Shown here: positions 34,046 to 47,100 of the stretch, piece by piece | How the letters are laid out: each line of letters starts with the position of its first letter | Numbering within the stretch: position 1 is the stretch's first letter | Source: Owenia fusiformis | Lineage: Eukaryota > Annelida > Polychaeta > Sabellida > Oweniidae | Direction of reading: 5' to 3' | Assembly (NCBI GenBank): GCA_903813345.2 | Contig: CAIIXF020000003.1 | Location: forward strand, 13,280,931 to 13,344,930 | DNA length: 64,000 nucleotides | Notes under the pieces: generated by a model | The model's database searches: none | What the model was told of the DNA's origin: nothing | What the model saw: only the letters and a program-made list of their open reading frames with translations | Program-made: the position numbers and the translations under genes

Positions 34046-36047
34046 GGTTTATTTTAGTTTGTATGAGAACACATTTAATGCCACCCCCCAAATTACAAAT
34101 CTACATCTATTCTCTCTATCCCAAAGGTGGATCGGAAGCATGAAAAACAGATGCAGACTCGGGACAGTTGCGAGGGGGGCTATAATGGAGAAATTCGTTT
34201 TGATTTTGAGTCTAACTGAAATATTTTGTCACAAATATTAATTAAATACGCAAATAGCCTGTTTTATTAAATGAGACTAGGGCAAAAAATCTATTCATTA
34301 AATCTAAAGCCTAGACGATATCTTCTGTAATCAAGGTGGTTTTGGTACACTTCCGCAATTATAAAAACAAAAACATAGACTAAGTTATTAATCTTTTGTT
34401 ATCATATCAGATTAAGTCAGTTTTGTCTCCGATTGTTATGCAGGTGTGTGTATCGACTCCACTGAACAACATTAAGTGAATCAATCCTTGAAATTCCCAA
34501 ATTCATTCCAAATTCTGGCCGTTAACCCCCCCCCCTCCCCCATGTCTCTTAATTACATTTATTTTGCAAATGATATATAAATTATAGATTAAAATATTTC
34601 ATTTTCGAATTGCACAAAGGGCAACATGTGAAGATAAAACCGCGATCCTAAAGCTACTTGCGAAACAAAGTGGTTTATGGTCCCCAATATCATTATTATA
34701 TTAATACCAATACAATGTACCTCTATGAATATCATAAATTCACTCCTTTTTAATATCAATAGTCAAACAAATTAAGTAGTATGCTACAGTTGGTTATCAA
34801 TCGGAGTTCACGACCTATTGATTACTCTTTAATACAAAATTTAACCATTTTAGAATGGGTAACTCACACCCCCCCCCCCGTCCATGTCCATGAAGTGCGT
34901 AGACTGACATAATCGTGCCATTTATTAATTAAACATCACTGATTTATGTTGAGACATTCAGTGCGATTATTTCATTTCTTTGTTCAAAAAGTTAAAGCAC
35001 CAATTAAATACATATTTTTATCACACAAAAGGGGCAGAATACTTGACCTTGTATCAATTCATATCCCGATTATTCTTTACAAGGGAATGTTTCTTATTAA
35101 AACATAAGCAGCGCCTAGGCGTCGATTGGGGGGGGGGGGGTCAATCCGGTGTTCTCAGGCTATGTACAGCCAAGTATCCTGTTTATGTAAAAACCCTACG
35201 TTCCCGAATCACAATCAGACAATTAATTAGTATATTTGCTGTGTAGCAATTGATCATAGAATTAGATGTTGCGAAAACTATGGGAACTTGTACCTGTCTG
35301 TTTATGGATAGGCTGGGAAAGAACAGCAGAGAGAATGGTACATTCGATTGAATATGCTTGTTTTGCCCAATTGTGTATTAAAATGCCCCTCATTTATCAT
35401 ATGTATGGTCACAAGTTAAGTCGGCGATAATTTGTATTGACTTAACTTGAAACAAATTACTCCGAAATCCAAATACTCATCGAAAAGTAAGTTTATCTTT
35501 ATATTAAGCTAATACAAAATAAATATATAAATAGGCCTGATGTATCAGTGTTTTCAAAGTTTATTGCACGTTTTATCCTTGAAACGCCTTTCTTTTTCTT
35601 ATCATGATATGTATTTCCTTCACTTAGGATCAATGCGTCGATTAGCATTGCCTGTAACTGATTTATATTTTCAAAAGGCGGCATGAAATTGCCAAAATGT
35701 TTAAATAAGTCAATGTGTCAGCGTACATACAAAATAGTCTGTTTAATATTTGCTACATGTACTTGTTCCAAACAGTCTGCGAAAGAATGATTAAAAAATA
35801 TATCAATTAAAAGTATCAGAGAAAATACTTGCAATCGTTAAAATACTGTATGTATTGCTATTGGTAATTAGGTTAGTTGTTTACACATAATTATGTTGTT
35901 CAGTGTGCCAAGAGCGTGTCAAGAGGTGTAAAGAGTTGAATTCATCGCGTGTCAAGAGGTGTAAATAATTGGCACGTCTAGAAACCCGGCGTGTAAAGAC
36001 CAGTTTCTAGACGTGTCAAGAGTTGGAATCCCATATTTCACGCAGTG

Positions 36048-38170
36048 AAAGATATTTTCTTGAAACTGAATTGCAACATGCTAAGATGAACGGTTTCATC
36101 TTTTTCTGCGGGATACGATGCCATTCCTGCAGTGAACAGCAAATTAAATCAACCAAGGCTAGAGATAAAGACACTCTCCCTGAAAAATGGTGCAAATCAA
36201 ATCATCCCACGTGTTCTTAATTCAACTCAAGTCGGTCAAGAAAACTGATCATTCAACACCCTGTTCATATTTTACCCCGAGTCGACTTCTGTGTGTATGG
36301 GCTTTACTTGCTTGAACTTAATTAATGTCTCAAACTCGATAATTGCAGATTTAGGCGCAAGGGAAAATGTAACCTCCTACATATACACTCCTACACGGTC
36401 ATTGAAGGTGACATCCTAAATACAAAATTAAATTTGATCTTCTGAAAACTTATAGATGATTTGGGAAAAATTGAAGTCAGTCTAAACAGCAATGTTAAGT
36501 TATCGGAAATGTTAAGAGTTTTTTACAGACGCCAATCGCCGCCCGCCACCCGCCGATCGCCAACCACCAACCGCCGCCACAAAAAAAAGACGGAGACCAT
36601 ATGTCACCACTTCTTGGTGGTGATATAATAATGAACAAATTGCAAGTTCCCTAATGAACCATCATTTACAAGACTCCAACATACATGTACTGGGTCTCAA
36701 TGTATGCAGACTTTTGAAAAGAGTGTAGCCTTCACACAGGCACCAGTTGATCAAGTCACTCAATATATTACTGTTTGTCACTATATCTCACCTGTCTAAT
36801 CCCAATTCAAATCCCGATTTTTAATTACTCATCCTGATCTTTTTTCAAAACCCCGATTTTTTGTTCCCGATTTTAAGAAAATTGTCCTGATTTTTTCCTA
36901 AAATACCCCGAATAAAATATCCCATATTGTATCCCGAATTTTATTTTTACTTGACAGGTATGCTATATGATTATATGGTTTGATTGTCATTTTTCTTTCC
37001 TTGGCTATTAATGCTATTAGTTCATTTGTCACTCCTATGCATCCTATAGTGAACCTATGAATTGTCTTTTGGTTAATTTATGACGATATGGGTTTCCTGA
37101 AGAGATTTAGCTGGGTTGGACAAAAAGTTAGTTTGGGGAAAAAATAATAGACTGAGGCTAATTAGCGAGGCCATAATTGAAATATTGATTGTTTTCTATA
37201 TCTTGAAATGTAAATATGAACGCAGCATAATTAGTTTGTCAAAACTTGTGTTTTCAGGGTTAATGAATAAGATATTGTTAAAATATACAAGAATAACTTA
37301 TGAATTAGAGTGCATAATTGCAACCCTCCAACCTTAGCTCCCCCATTGAACTACGTTTGAATTTTTATTTACTTACCCGGCGATGAAATAACTTATAATA
37401 TTGATGGAAACGTAACTTGACTTTATTTCCAATACCTTCAATTTTTCTCAATTTTTTCCCTCAATTACTTATAGGTTGAAAAGTCAGATATATGGTAATG
37501 TTAAAAGATACAATGATAACTTTTTAGATATTGTGCATATATGCAAAATAGCATATTTATTATTGTTATTTCGCATTTATTCAAAGTATTTAGTTTATCA
37601 AGCTTGCAGTACAAAGGAATGACTAATTGGTGGTTTCCTTAAATTCTTAGTAATTTAATTGGGTTGCCAATTATTGGATTTCTAACATATCTTAGAAAGG
37701 AAAAATGATAACCTGGAGACCCATGTGTTCAGCGTCAATGAATAAGATAATGTTAAAATATATAAAAATAACTTATCAGATAGTGTACATTAGAAATAAT
37801 AACATGAAACAGATTATTGTTTAAAAGAATATAATTATTTCTAACCGGGATTACGATCAGTTTATCTTTGAGTTGAGTCGTGAAAGTCTTATATTATTAT
37901 TTATTTAGAAAATATCCAGGTCACACACTATAATAACAGGTAAATCAAAGAAACTAATCCGTCAATTAGAAGCTTTAAAAATGGCTAATTTAGCAATAAA
38001 TGAATCGGATCGAATTGAAAGCGTATATTCAAACTCAGTTGAAAGACCACTGTAGAGAACTTCATATAGTTATACTAGGTTAAATCAATGTATATTATAT
38101 CTTTTAATGTTCAAAAACAAAATCATATCGTAATCCAGCGGTAGCATATATGTAAGGAAATCCTCTGCAG
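36048..38170. other. Intergenic spacer downstream of copy C
   Basis: This is the duplicated spacer matching 14579-16605 and 50446-52572. It includes the C-rich stretch at 36530-36590, the CCCGATTTTT repeats at about 36815-36950 and the poly(A) signal at 38103-38108. No gene is seen. Confidence 0.7.
38103..38108 (-). terminator. Poly(A) signal ATTAAA, copy C
   Basis: This minus-strand ATTAAA lies at the same offset from the stop codon as in copies B and D. Confidence 0.5.
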
Positions 38171-41100
38171 TTAAGTTAGTACATTGAAACGTGATCTCTC
38201 GACAGTTTTTATCTTGTAAGCATGCATCCTCATGGTCACACCATTTATTGACAAACGAGGGTCGTAGTTTGGAGGGCATCCGTCAGTTTCAGGGTACAGC
38301 GTGTAGCGCTGGAGCAAGGTGGTCATGAACAGGAACATTCGGATCTTAGCCAACTGTTCTCCGACACACACCCTCTTACCACCTCCGAATGGCAACAAAC
38401 TACAATAAACCACAAATTTACTCTACATCAATAGTGTATTAGAGGTAACCCAAATCCCCAAAAATCCACATAATTTCTGCTCATAAATTGAACAAAATAC
38501 GTATAGCTCACGTACTGTTTTCTCTCATGTACCGGAATTAAATCACCTTCAGAGTCAAGGAATCGTTCAGGTTTAAACGTGTAAGGATCCGGGAAGAATC
38601 GCTCATCGTGATGTAGTCCGTACAGATTCGGCCAAATCTAAATATAGAAATCACTTTTTGATGTTAAACCCAGTATATTTCGTTTTAACACAGTTATGCA
38701 AATACTGAAAAATGTTGTAAATGATACATGTTTGTTGAATTGATTGTTGACCTGGTTGTTGATAAGTTTATCTTACCTAATGTTACATGTTTGTTGAGCT
38801 TATTGATGACCTAGTAATTGATAAGTTTGTCTTACTTGTGTGTCCTTAGGTATGAAGTATCCTCTTAACGTGACATCCTTCAATGTTTTATGTGGCACAG
38901 ATATTGGAACCTCTGACATGTAACGCAATCCTTCTAATATGAACGCCTCCATATATGGCATTACGCGTCTGTCCTCATATGTCGGTAATCTAAAGTTTTT
39001 TATGACATATACAGTAAATGGTAACACAAAGGCAATGGTGCAGTCAGTTAGCAGTATAATTGCACTTGCTATATAAGGCACCCTTTTTGACCAAAGTATC
39101 ATTAATACATATATTTTTGATATCTATAGAAGTGATGTTAAAAAGTGGTCCCAGTGGATGATAACCGGCCTCGAAAATTTTAAACGTTTCCATTGAGTCC
39201 CATGTTAATCTATTAATCTTCAAAATACCCCCTGCAGAACAGTTCAAGAGCAATAAAGTCAAACTTCATAGTATGTTAACATAGCTTGAATGTTTTCAAA
39301 CATAAAAGGGTTACAAGCTGGATTTTGTCTAGTTCCAAAGATATTGACGTTTGATTTTTGGGAAATTCCATTGACCGCCATTAAAAACTACTATCAATAT
39401 GGCTTTACTAAAGTTTCATTTTCTCCAAAAGTCCACTATGGAATTTTCTGATATTGCAGATTTCTATAGCTAATATATTGACTTTTAAAACACCAAACAA
39501 ACACATTTCTAAAATGTTCTTATTTTTAGTATGTTTAGCAATTTAGTTGACAAAAAAACTATGTTGCCATGCCATTATGTTGCTGACGAAAACTCCTTTG
39601 AGTCCCATGTTAATTTATCAATCTTCAAAATAAGATCCCATGTAGAACAGTTCAAGAGAAATAAAGCCAATCTTCCTGCTAAAACATAACTTAAATGTCT
39701 TCAAAATATGAAGGGTCACAATCTGGATTTTGTCTAGCCCCAAAGATATTGACGATTGAATTTTGGGAAATCCCCATTGACCGCCATTATAAACAACTAT
39801 CAGTATGGCTTTACTAGATAAAGTGTCATTTTCTTCAAAAGTTCAATATGGAATTTTCTGATATTGCAGATTTCTATAGCCAATATATTGAATTTTAATA
39901 AAGCAAACAGGCACAATTTTAAAAAAATATTATTTTTAATATATTTAGCCCTCAAGTTGACCGAAAATCCCCATCGGTTACCATTATAAACTGCTATAAA
40001 CATGGCTTTACGAATAAAGTGTACTTTTCTTCAAAAGTCCACCATGAAATTTTCTGATATTGCATATTTCTATAGTTGATAGCGTCTATGTTGTCTTTTA
40101 AAAAACCAAACAGGCACCTTTCTAAAAAATATCTTATTTTTAATATATTTAGCAATTAAGCTGACAAAAAAAGTTGAAAATCCCCATTGGATGCCTGTCG
40201 TTATAAACCACTAATGAAAAGTCCTCTTCCCCAAACGTCCTCTATGCATTTTTCTGTTATTGCAGATTTCTATAGTTAGTAGTCCATGGTATGATTTCTA
40301 GGACGTCTGATTAAGGAGTTGGTGACATAATATATGCGCAGCGATATTTGACCTTATATTTAGATACCTACATATGACACGCGTCTTGTTTTGTATGGCC
40401 GTTATAAATACGACGGGCTTTTAGGTCGAATTATGCCTGTCACTATCAAGGGTCGAAAAACGTATAAAAACTATTTCGTATTTTTTTCACAATTTAAAGT
40501 ACAAACATTAAAAGAAAATCATATGAAAATATTTCAATATATACATCAAGTTCCTTGGCTATAGTTTTGCGGAATTTTTTCTTTAAAATACCTTATATAA
40601 ACAAAATCAATGTTTCAACATTTATATCGTTTTTGGAGATATTGGTGAAGCAATCAATATATTGGCACCTTTATAAACTGTGAATAACATATATTTGTAA
40701 TATGTTAGCTTTTCACTACATTAGTTGTTCATATACATTTTGAGATATAGACGACCGTATTCAGGGGTCAATTGCCAATAAAGGGGGACTCCTTGCTCTT
40801 CCTTTACTTAACCGTCTGCATATGGTTGAATATGAATAGGTTGCTTATAAAAATACTACCAACATTCGATAGTATTTTTGAGAAATGTCGGCATGTAAAC
40901 AACGAATCGATCGAATGCATTGCAGAGACAAATGTTTTTACTAGATATTACACTGTTTTTACAAATAAAAAGTCGGAATTCTGAAATTACAATGTACGCA
41001 CTTAAATGGAAATGGGAAATATCTGTCAATCGCTTAGTTCTGCCATCTGTTAAAGGGACAAAGTGCAAAAATGAAGTCTGACTTTTGATCTTCATAGTAT

Positions 41101-44100
41101 TTCCAATGGATTTGACACCAAAAACAGCTAAAACAGACAACATCAGAGTTGACACTAGATCATGAAAAAATATTCTTGATCTATGAATTTATATAGATGT
41201 CAACTTTTTAGCAATGCCATAGAAAGATGGCATTGTTGTTTGCATTAATTGTCCATTCATTTTTGATATGATTTTCAACCATACGCCATCTTTTAGTCCA
41301 AGAGTTATTCAAAGACATACACTTTGTGAAAAGTAGTATTAATTCACTTTTGATCTCTGAACTTCAAATGCTGTTTTCTATGCGAGTATTTTTTCACTTC
41401 AGTATAGACCCAAATTAAAGTTTTTATCATATTTGATTGACTGTGTGAGTGACATGTCTCAAATAATAGTTTGTCCCCTTTTCCTTCTAAAATAAGCGCA
41501 TTGCCTGTTTAATATAAGATATCTTTCTCAACTGTATCACAAAGTTATGAGAAAATATCTCTTGATCTTTTTAGTATGTAATAATCTTTTTCTTAGAGAG
41601 ATCTCTTTCGAGGCATGTAAAAAAGATAGCACTGATTATGATAGCATATTCGATCATTTTGTTTTATGTATGTCAGCATGTCATTGTCATCATTTTCTTT
41701 TATCTGGACATAGAAAGCGTGACCCCTAACAATGCTTTCTGATATGACAACATGAACCCTAACTTTTGTGTCTTTGATTTTTCTAATTTTGTTGTAAAAT
41801 ATACCCGTAATATAACTGGGAATTTTCGGAGATGGTTCAAAATAAGTGTATGTATCATTTGAATACTAACTTTTCAAAGACGACTTTTTCATTTTAAGAG
41901 ACGAGGCATAGTTGAACATTTCGTCAATCCTTGTTGGGATGGGACTATCTATATTATGAAATCAATCCGATATTTATATTATATTTTTTGTATAACCCAA
42001 ACACTCTTACATGTACGACAGATCGTTCCATTACTGACGAAACGCTTCGGAGTAAGAAAAATGGCGGGCGAAAATTATCAGCCGTCAAATGATTTCGATA
42101 ATGGGAATATGAGGTGTGTTACTTAATTCGTGTAAACAATTCGTTGGATGTCATATTCATGTTGTACTTGGCTGGCTGTTGACGTTTGAATCAACTCGAA
42201 AGAGCTGTTTGACATATGATTAGTTGAGCCAAGATAAGAGCATCAAAGTATATTTGGGTCAAATGTCAAGTGTCAACGCACCATACACTATCTCAATCGT
42301 GAGTTGATGACCGAAACCCGTCTTAAAAATGATGACATTCTCATATTCAAGAAACGCTGCGATCAAGTTTACACAGTAAAACGGAAACACTGCGATAGTG
42401 TAGATCTGTTAAGTATATATAGCTTGACTTTCCTTTTCAGGGAAAGAGAAAATTTTTTCTGTCACTTGGCATGAAAAGAAGAAAGATTAATTTATCTATA
42501 TAGTCCATGGTATGACTTCCGAATATGAAGGATCCGTAGCACACTATAGCGCAGCAACATTTGAAGCAATATTTATGGAGGTGCATATGTCTTGATTCTT
42601 TTAAAATACCATTTGCTGAAAAAACTTCCGGCTTTCGGGTCGAAAAATGGCTTTCATCACAAGGGGTTCAAAAACGTAAATATTTTGATTCGAACTTTTA
42701 TACATTTTATAAGACTCTGACCATTATTCTAAGCATACGAACAAAAAAAATAGATTATCGTAATGTAAAAATATACTTTAATTTTACCGTGGATGTAGGT
42801 GTTTAACTAGTGTAATTACGCAATTGTGTTTTTCAGATTTTGTCTGATTTTTCAAATTTGAGCCAAGCAGATTCAACAAAATTGTGTGGAATATTTAGGT
42901 AATTTATGATTGGGAACATATTAGTTTTCTTACCATTTAAAACATTTTATTACCAGATGTTTTCCAAATAATCGCAAGGGGTCAAACAACAAATTATTGT
43001 TCATGTTCTATAGAACATAATACAATAATAAATAGGTAAGATTTATATCAAATTAAATGTTACAGAGGTATTGGAATGTTCATATATTCCAAGGGCATGT
43101 CTAATAATCAATTAGAGTTATATGCAATCGAACGCCTTACAATTCTTCCTCGACGTAACTGCTGGCTATCATCAAGTTTTTTGATGGTTGCTTCTTCTTT
43201 GACCTTACCGCTGGATATAAGCAGATTTTAGGAAGATAATGATAACCATTTTTCTCAATTATTCAGAATTTCGACCAAGTCTTGGTGTTCTTTTATAAGC
43301 AACTGAGCTATATCTAACTACGATAAATATAATTTCCAGCTGTAGTCCCACTTAGTCAAGGAAGAGCAATAGGCTCTCCTTTATTTTTAATGTTCACCGC
43401 TGAATAAAAGTCAATATCTCAAAACGTATTGAGACCCATTTTGTGAAAATCTAACATAATTTAACCATTTGTCATTCTAATATAAAAGTGATTAATTTCT
43501 AGCATTAATCTTATTAATACCTGAGAAACAATACAAAACGTCGATGCACTGATTACATAATGTTTTGGTATTGATAAGAAAAATAACCTCAAACGTATAG
43601 CTTAGAAACCTAGATCATATATTTAAAGTATTTTTTGTATTATTTGCTGTTGCATTGTGTTCTTCAAACTGTGAAAAATTGGGATTTTATTTTTTGGTAA
43701 TTTTTTGACCTCTGTTAATGGCAGGCATAATTCACCCTAAAAGCCGGAAGTATATTAAATGGTTATAATAAAAAGTATTAGGGAACATATGTAGGTATGT
43801 TAATGTTAGGTCAAATATCGCTGCGCTATAGTGTGCTACCATCTCCTTTATTAGACGTCCTAGATATTTCATACCATGGACTAATACGCTTTTTTGTCAG
43901 TTTTATGCTTTAGCACATATGTAAGCATAACATATCGAATGTAGGCTTAAGTCGGCTTGTTGCACGTGAAGCACCACCAGATAAAAAAGATCTTTGCTCG
44001 GGGCATTGTTCATCGAATGGTACATAATATGTCACCATAACGTTTGGTATGTAAGAGAAACGAGTAAAATAATACCTACGGCCAGAGGGATCTTCATTAG

Positions 44101-47100
44101 CCGCCATTTTCTGCGTGAATGAAACGCTCTGGCGTGCATGTATGAGCGTTTGGGATTTACGCCATGAAATATAGACAGTCAATGAGATACAAAATAAATG
44201 AGAACCTTTAGTTTCGTATCATTCACAATCTCGCTCTTATTAATGGAGGTCCGATCGCACCCCCATAACCAATTGCAATGAAAATATAACCAGTCGAAAG
44301 GAGCTTTAAAATGCTTTTTATTTGAAGCTTCTAGCTCAAAAATGATTTTTTGTAAAATTCAAAACAAATCTTCATCTTTTTTGGTTGCCACGATAACACC
44401 ACCTTGACTGAAAACCCAAAAATTGTTGGTGATCGCACCCCACCCCCTGACTGAAATCTGGCTCTGTCCCTGACTACTCGTCAAGTTATGATCAAAACAA
44501 AACTAAAATCCTGTCTTCATAACGTACAGTTCGAAAACTTATGAGTGTCTTGAATTTCACAAAAATTGCTCTACTGCATGAAATCGTCATGAATGTTGTC
44601 ACTCATCCATCACGAACGTTGGTTTCTGGTTCTTAATCAATCAGTGTAGTGTTCTCACTTATAAATCGATAATTAAAACAGCAATGCATTGAATTTGAAT
44701 GTTTACAAAACTACATGGTGATTTTATTGTCACAGGCACAGCATTTTGACACTTAAACATTTGCGGGGCGTTTGACTGCGCCTGCCTTATTTCTCGATCT
44801 AAGTCATTTAGTTTAAAAATGTAAATATTCCAATACCAAAATCAAATTATTTCAATGACATATTCTTCTTATTTGTATTTGATTACGTTTTATATATCAT
44901 ACTAATAATCCGTTGTCTGACCCTTGGAAATATCGATGAATATAATGTTTATGTATGTACAAAACTAATGTTACTAATTATAATTTTTTTGAATATTTCG
45001 CATAATTTTGTCACATCTGCTCTATCTTATTTTTTTTAAATAGTAAAACGTTAAAAAGTACCCCTGTGTGATGCACTAATTGAAAAATGACATTTACGTT
45101 AAAATAATAATACATTGTTATGTAATGACAATCCTTCACATTGTATATAAATTTTGATTTACAAGTTGAGTCTCACAAATTGCACTAAAATGCGAATGAA
45201 AAGTTTTTTGACCTCTTGTGATGACAGGCATAATTCGACCCGAAAGCCTTAAGTTTTTGCAAACGGCATTTTAAAAGCATAAAGACATATGCCCCTCCTT
45301 AAATATCGGTTCAAATGTCGCTGTGCATATATTATGCCACGGATTCGTAATTTCCATGAGCCATACCAGGAACTATTGTTAATTTATTGACTTTTTAAAA
45401 ACAAAATAGGCATAAGCTGCATTAAAAATCCTCATTGACTGCAATTATAAGCCGTTATCAATATGGCGTTACTAAAGTGTCCTTTCCTTAGGAAGTCCAC
45501 AATGAATTTTTTTAATATTCCTATTGATTTTTATTGATAATATATTGACTTTTAATAAAACAAACAGGCAGATTTCTACAATTCTCTAGTTTTTAACATA
45601 TTGGCAGGCCATTAAATTGCATACAAAAATAAAAAAACTATTGACAGTAGGGTGGTCCAAAACAACACTTCCTTGAAAAGATATGCTCCAGTGGTAAAAC
45701 ATTGTTCCTTCGGGGGTAGAGGCATATGAATAACATCGAAAATATGTAAATATGAGAGCAGCACAGTTTTGCTGTGCAACGTTTTATGCCATTTTACGCC
45801 AAATTGTTAAACTTTGGGGCCCATGGGAATGGTAGAATTAGGTTTAAATTTTTGTACCAGTTTGAAATTTTTAAACCTACTTTTAACATTCCCACTGGCC
45901 CTAAAGTTTAACAATTTCCTTAAAGTATCCCCGTACAACTACGTACTACGTGATATTTGATCTAAAATACCTCATTAGTTTTTACAAATGCACACCGGTA
46001 TATGTTTAGTAAAGGGAACATAGGATTAAAAAGAATACAAGAATACTACACGTAGAAATAATAAAATCGAGAAAAAATAATCAGTTATAAAGGAAACAAA
46101 CCCACAATATTCCAAATGATGAACATGGCATGCATCACAAAACATACTGATTTTGTTAAAAATTATCAAAGGACAACATTTTAAAAAATGCATGCTGTTT
46201 TTCAAACCCATACATTTGGATAGGGGAGATTGACAAAATACCAATATATACGGTAAATACAAGGGATATACCTTTGTCCCAAGACATTGTCTATTTCATC
46301 GTGCAATTTCTGTTGAATCTCTGGGTAGTCCACTGTTAGTGCAACCAATGATCTGATCTGAGTAGAGGTGGTTACTGTCGCTGCGAGAGTAATGTCGTTT
46401 ATCATGCCTTTGATAAGAGCATCATTCAGTTCTCCCCGATTTGCATTGATGGCATCAATCACGCCGGATATTGTGGACTTTTCCACGTTGTTCTGTAAAA
46501 TAGGGTATTAAACGGATCGGTATGTTTTTATATCATTGTACCGACGGTTGCATGTATAAGAAATGGTCGGAATGTATTCAAATCAGATTTGTTCCTGGAA
46601 ACTGCTTACAAATCAGTATTTAAATTTAGTATTAAGACTGTCATTAAAGGTTCAAAAATACACGTATCATTATCCCCAAAATATTATTTATCCATGTTTT
46701 GTTATTTATTCAAGAAGAAGAAAAGGAGGTACGACTTCCGGAGGTCTGTGTTCGGAGGATTCCCATGCATGATATATCGAATTCCAGCAAATCAGAACAC
46801 ACAATTTCAAATACTATGCATTCTTAAAATGTACAAGGCTAATTCTAGATCCTAGTGATTTGAATTCTATTTCCAGAATTCAAGGCTTTTTTATGCGTGG
46901 TACTATTTTATCCAATTCATTGTGCACTGTATATACCATATGGTAATGATATGATATGATATGATATGATATATGCACTGTACAAACCTTTGATCGCTGG
47001 TATATTTCCGCCTCCATTTGTCTAACTGCATCCATTGCCTCCTTAAAAGTTTTACTAGCCTTAATTGGTAGATGGTTCAACCAAGGAATGACATCAATGT

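Larger units (their letters stand above)
30916..36047. mobile_element. CACTA (EnSpm)-like element, 5.13 kb, non-autonomous
   Basis: The termini are CACTGCGTCAAATGTGAAAT on the left and, in complement, CACTGCGTGAAATATGGGAT on the right. They are flanked by the 3-bp duplication AAA (30913-30915 and 36048-36050). Copies A (14576-14578) and C (50443-50445) keep the empty site. Subterminal repeats (CGTGTCAAGAG, TCTAGACGTG, GTGTAAAGA in both orientations) crowd both ends over about 150 bases, as in CACTA elements. A further internal block at 32455-32515 (GTATCTAGAGAT) repeats the left end. No transposase ORF is readable. It sits 118 bp upstream of the copy B start codon, so it separates that gene from its ancestral promoter. 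Confidence 0.75.

Noticed and set aside
46589-46855. 88-codon plus-strand ORF, also at 27059-27325
   Set aside because: It lies in intron 3 antisense to the P450, shows no recognisable domain and is shared only through duplication.
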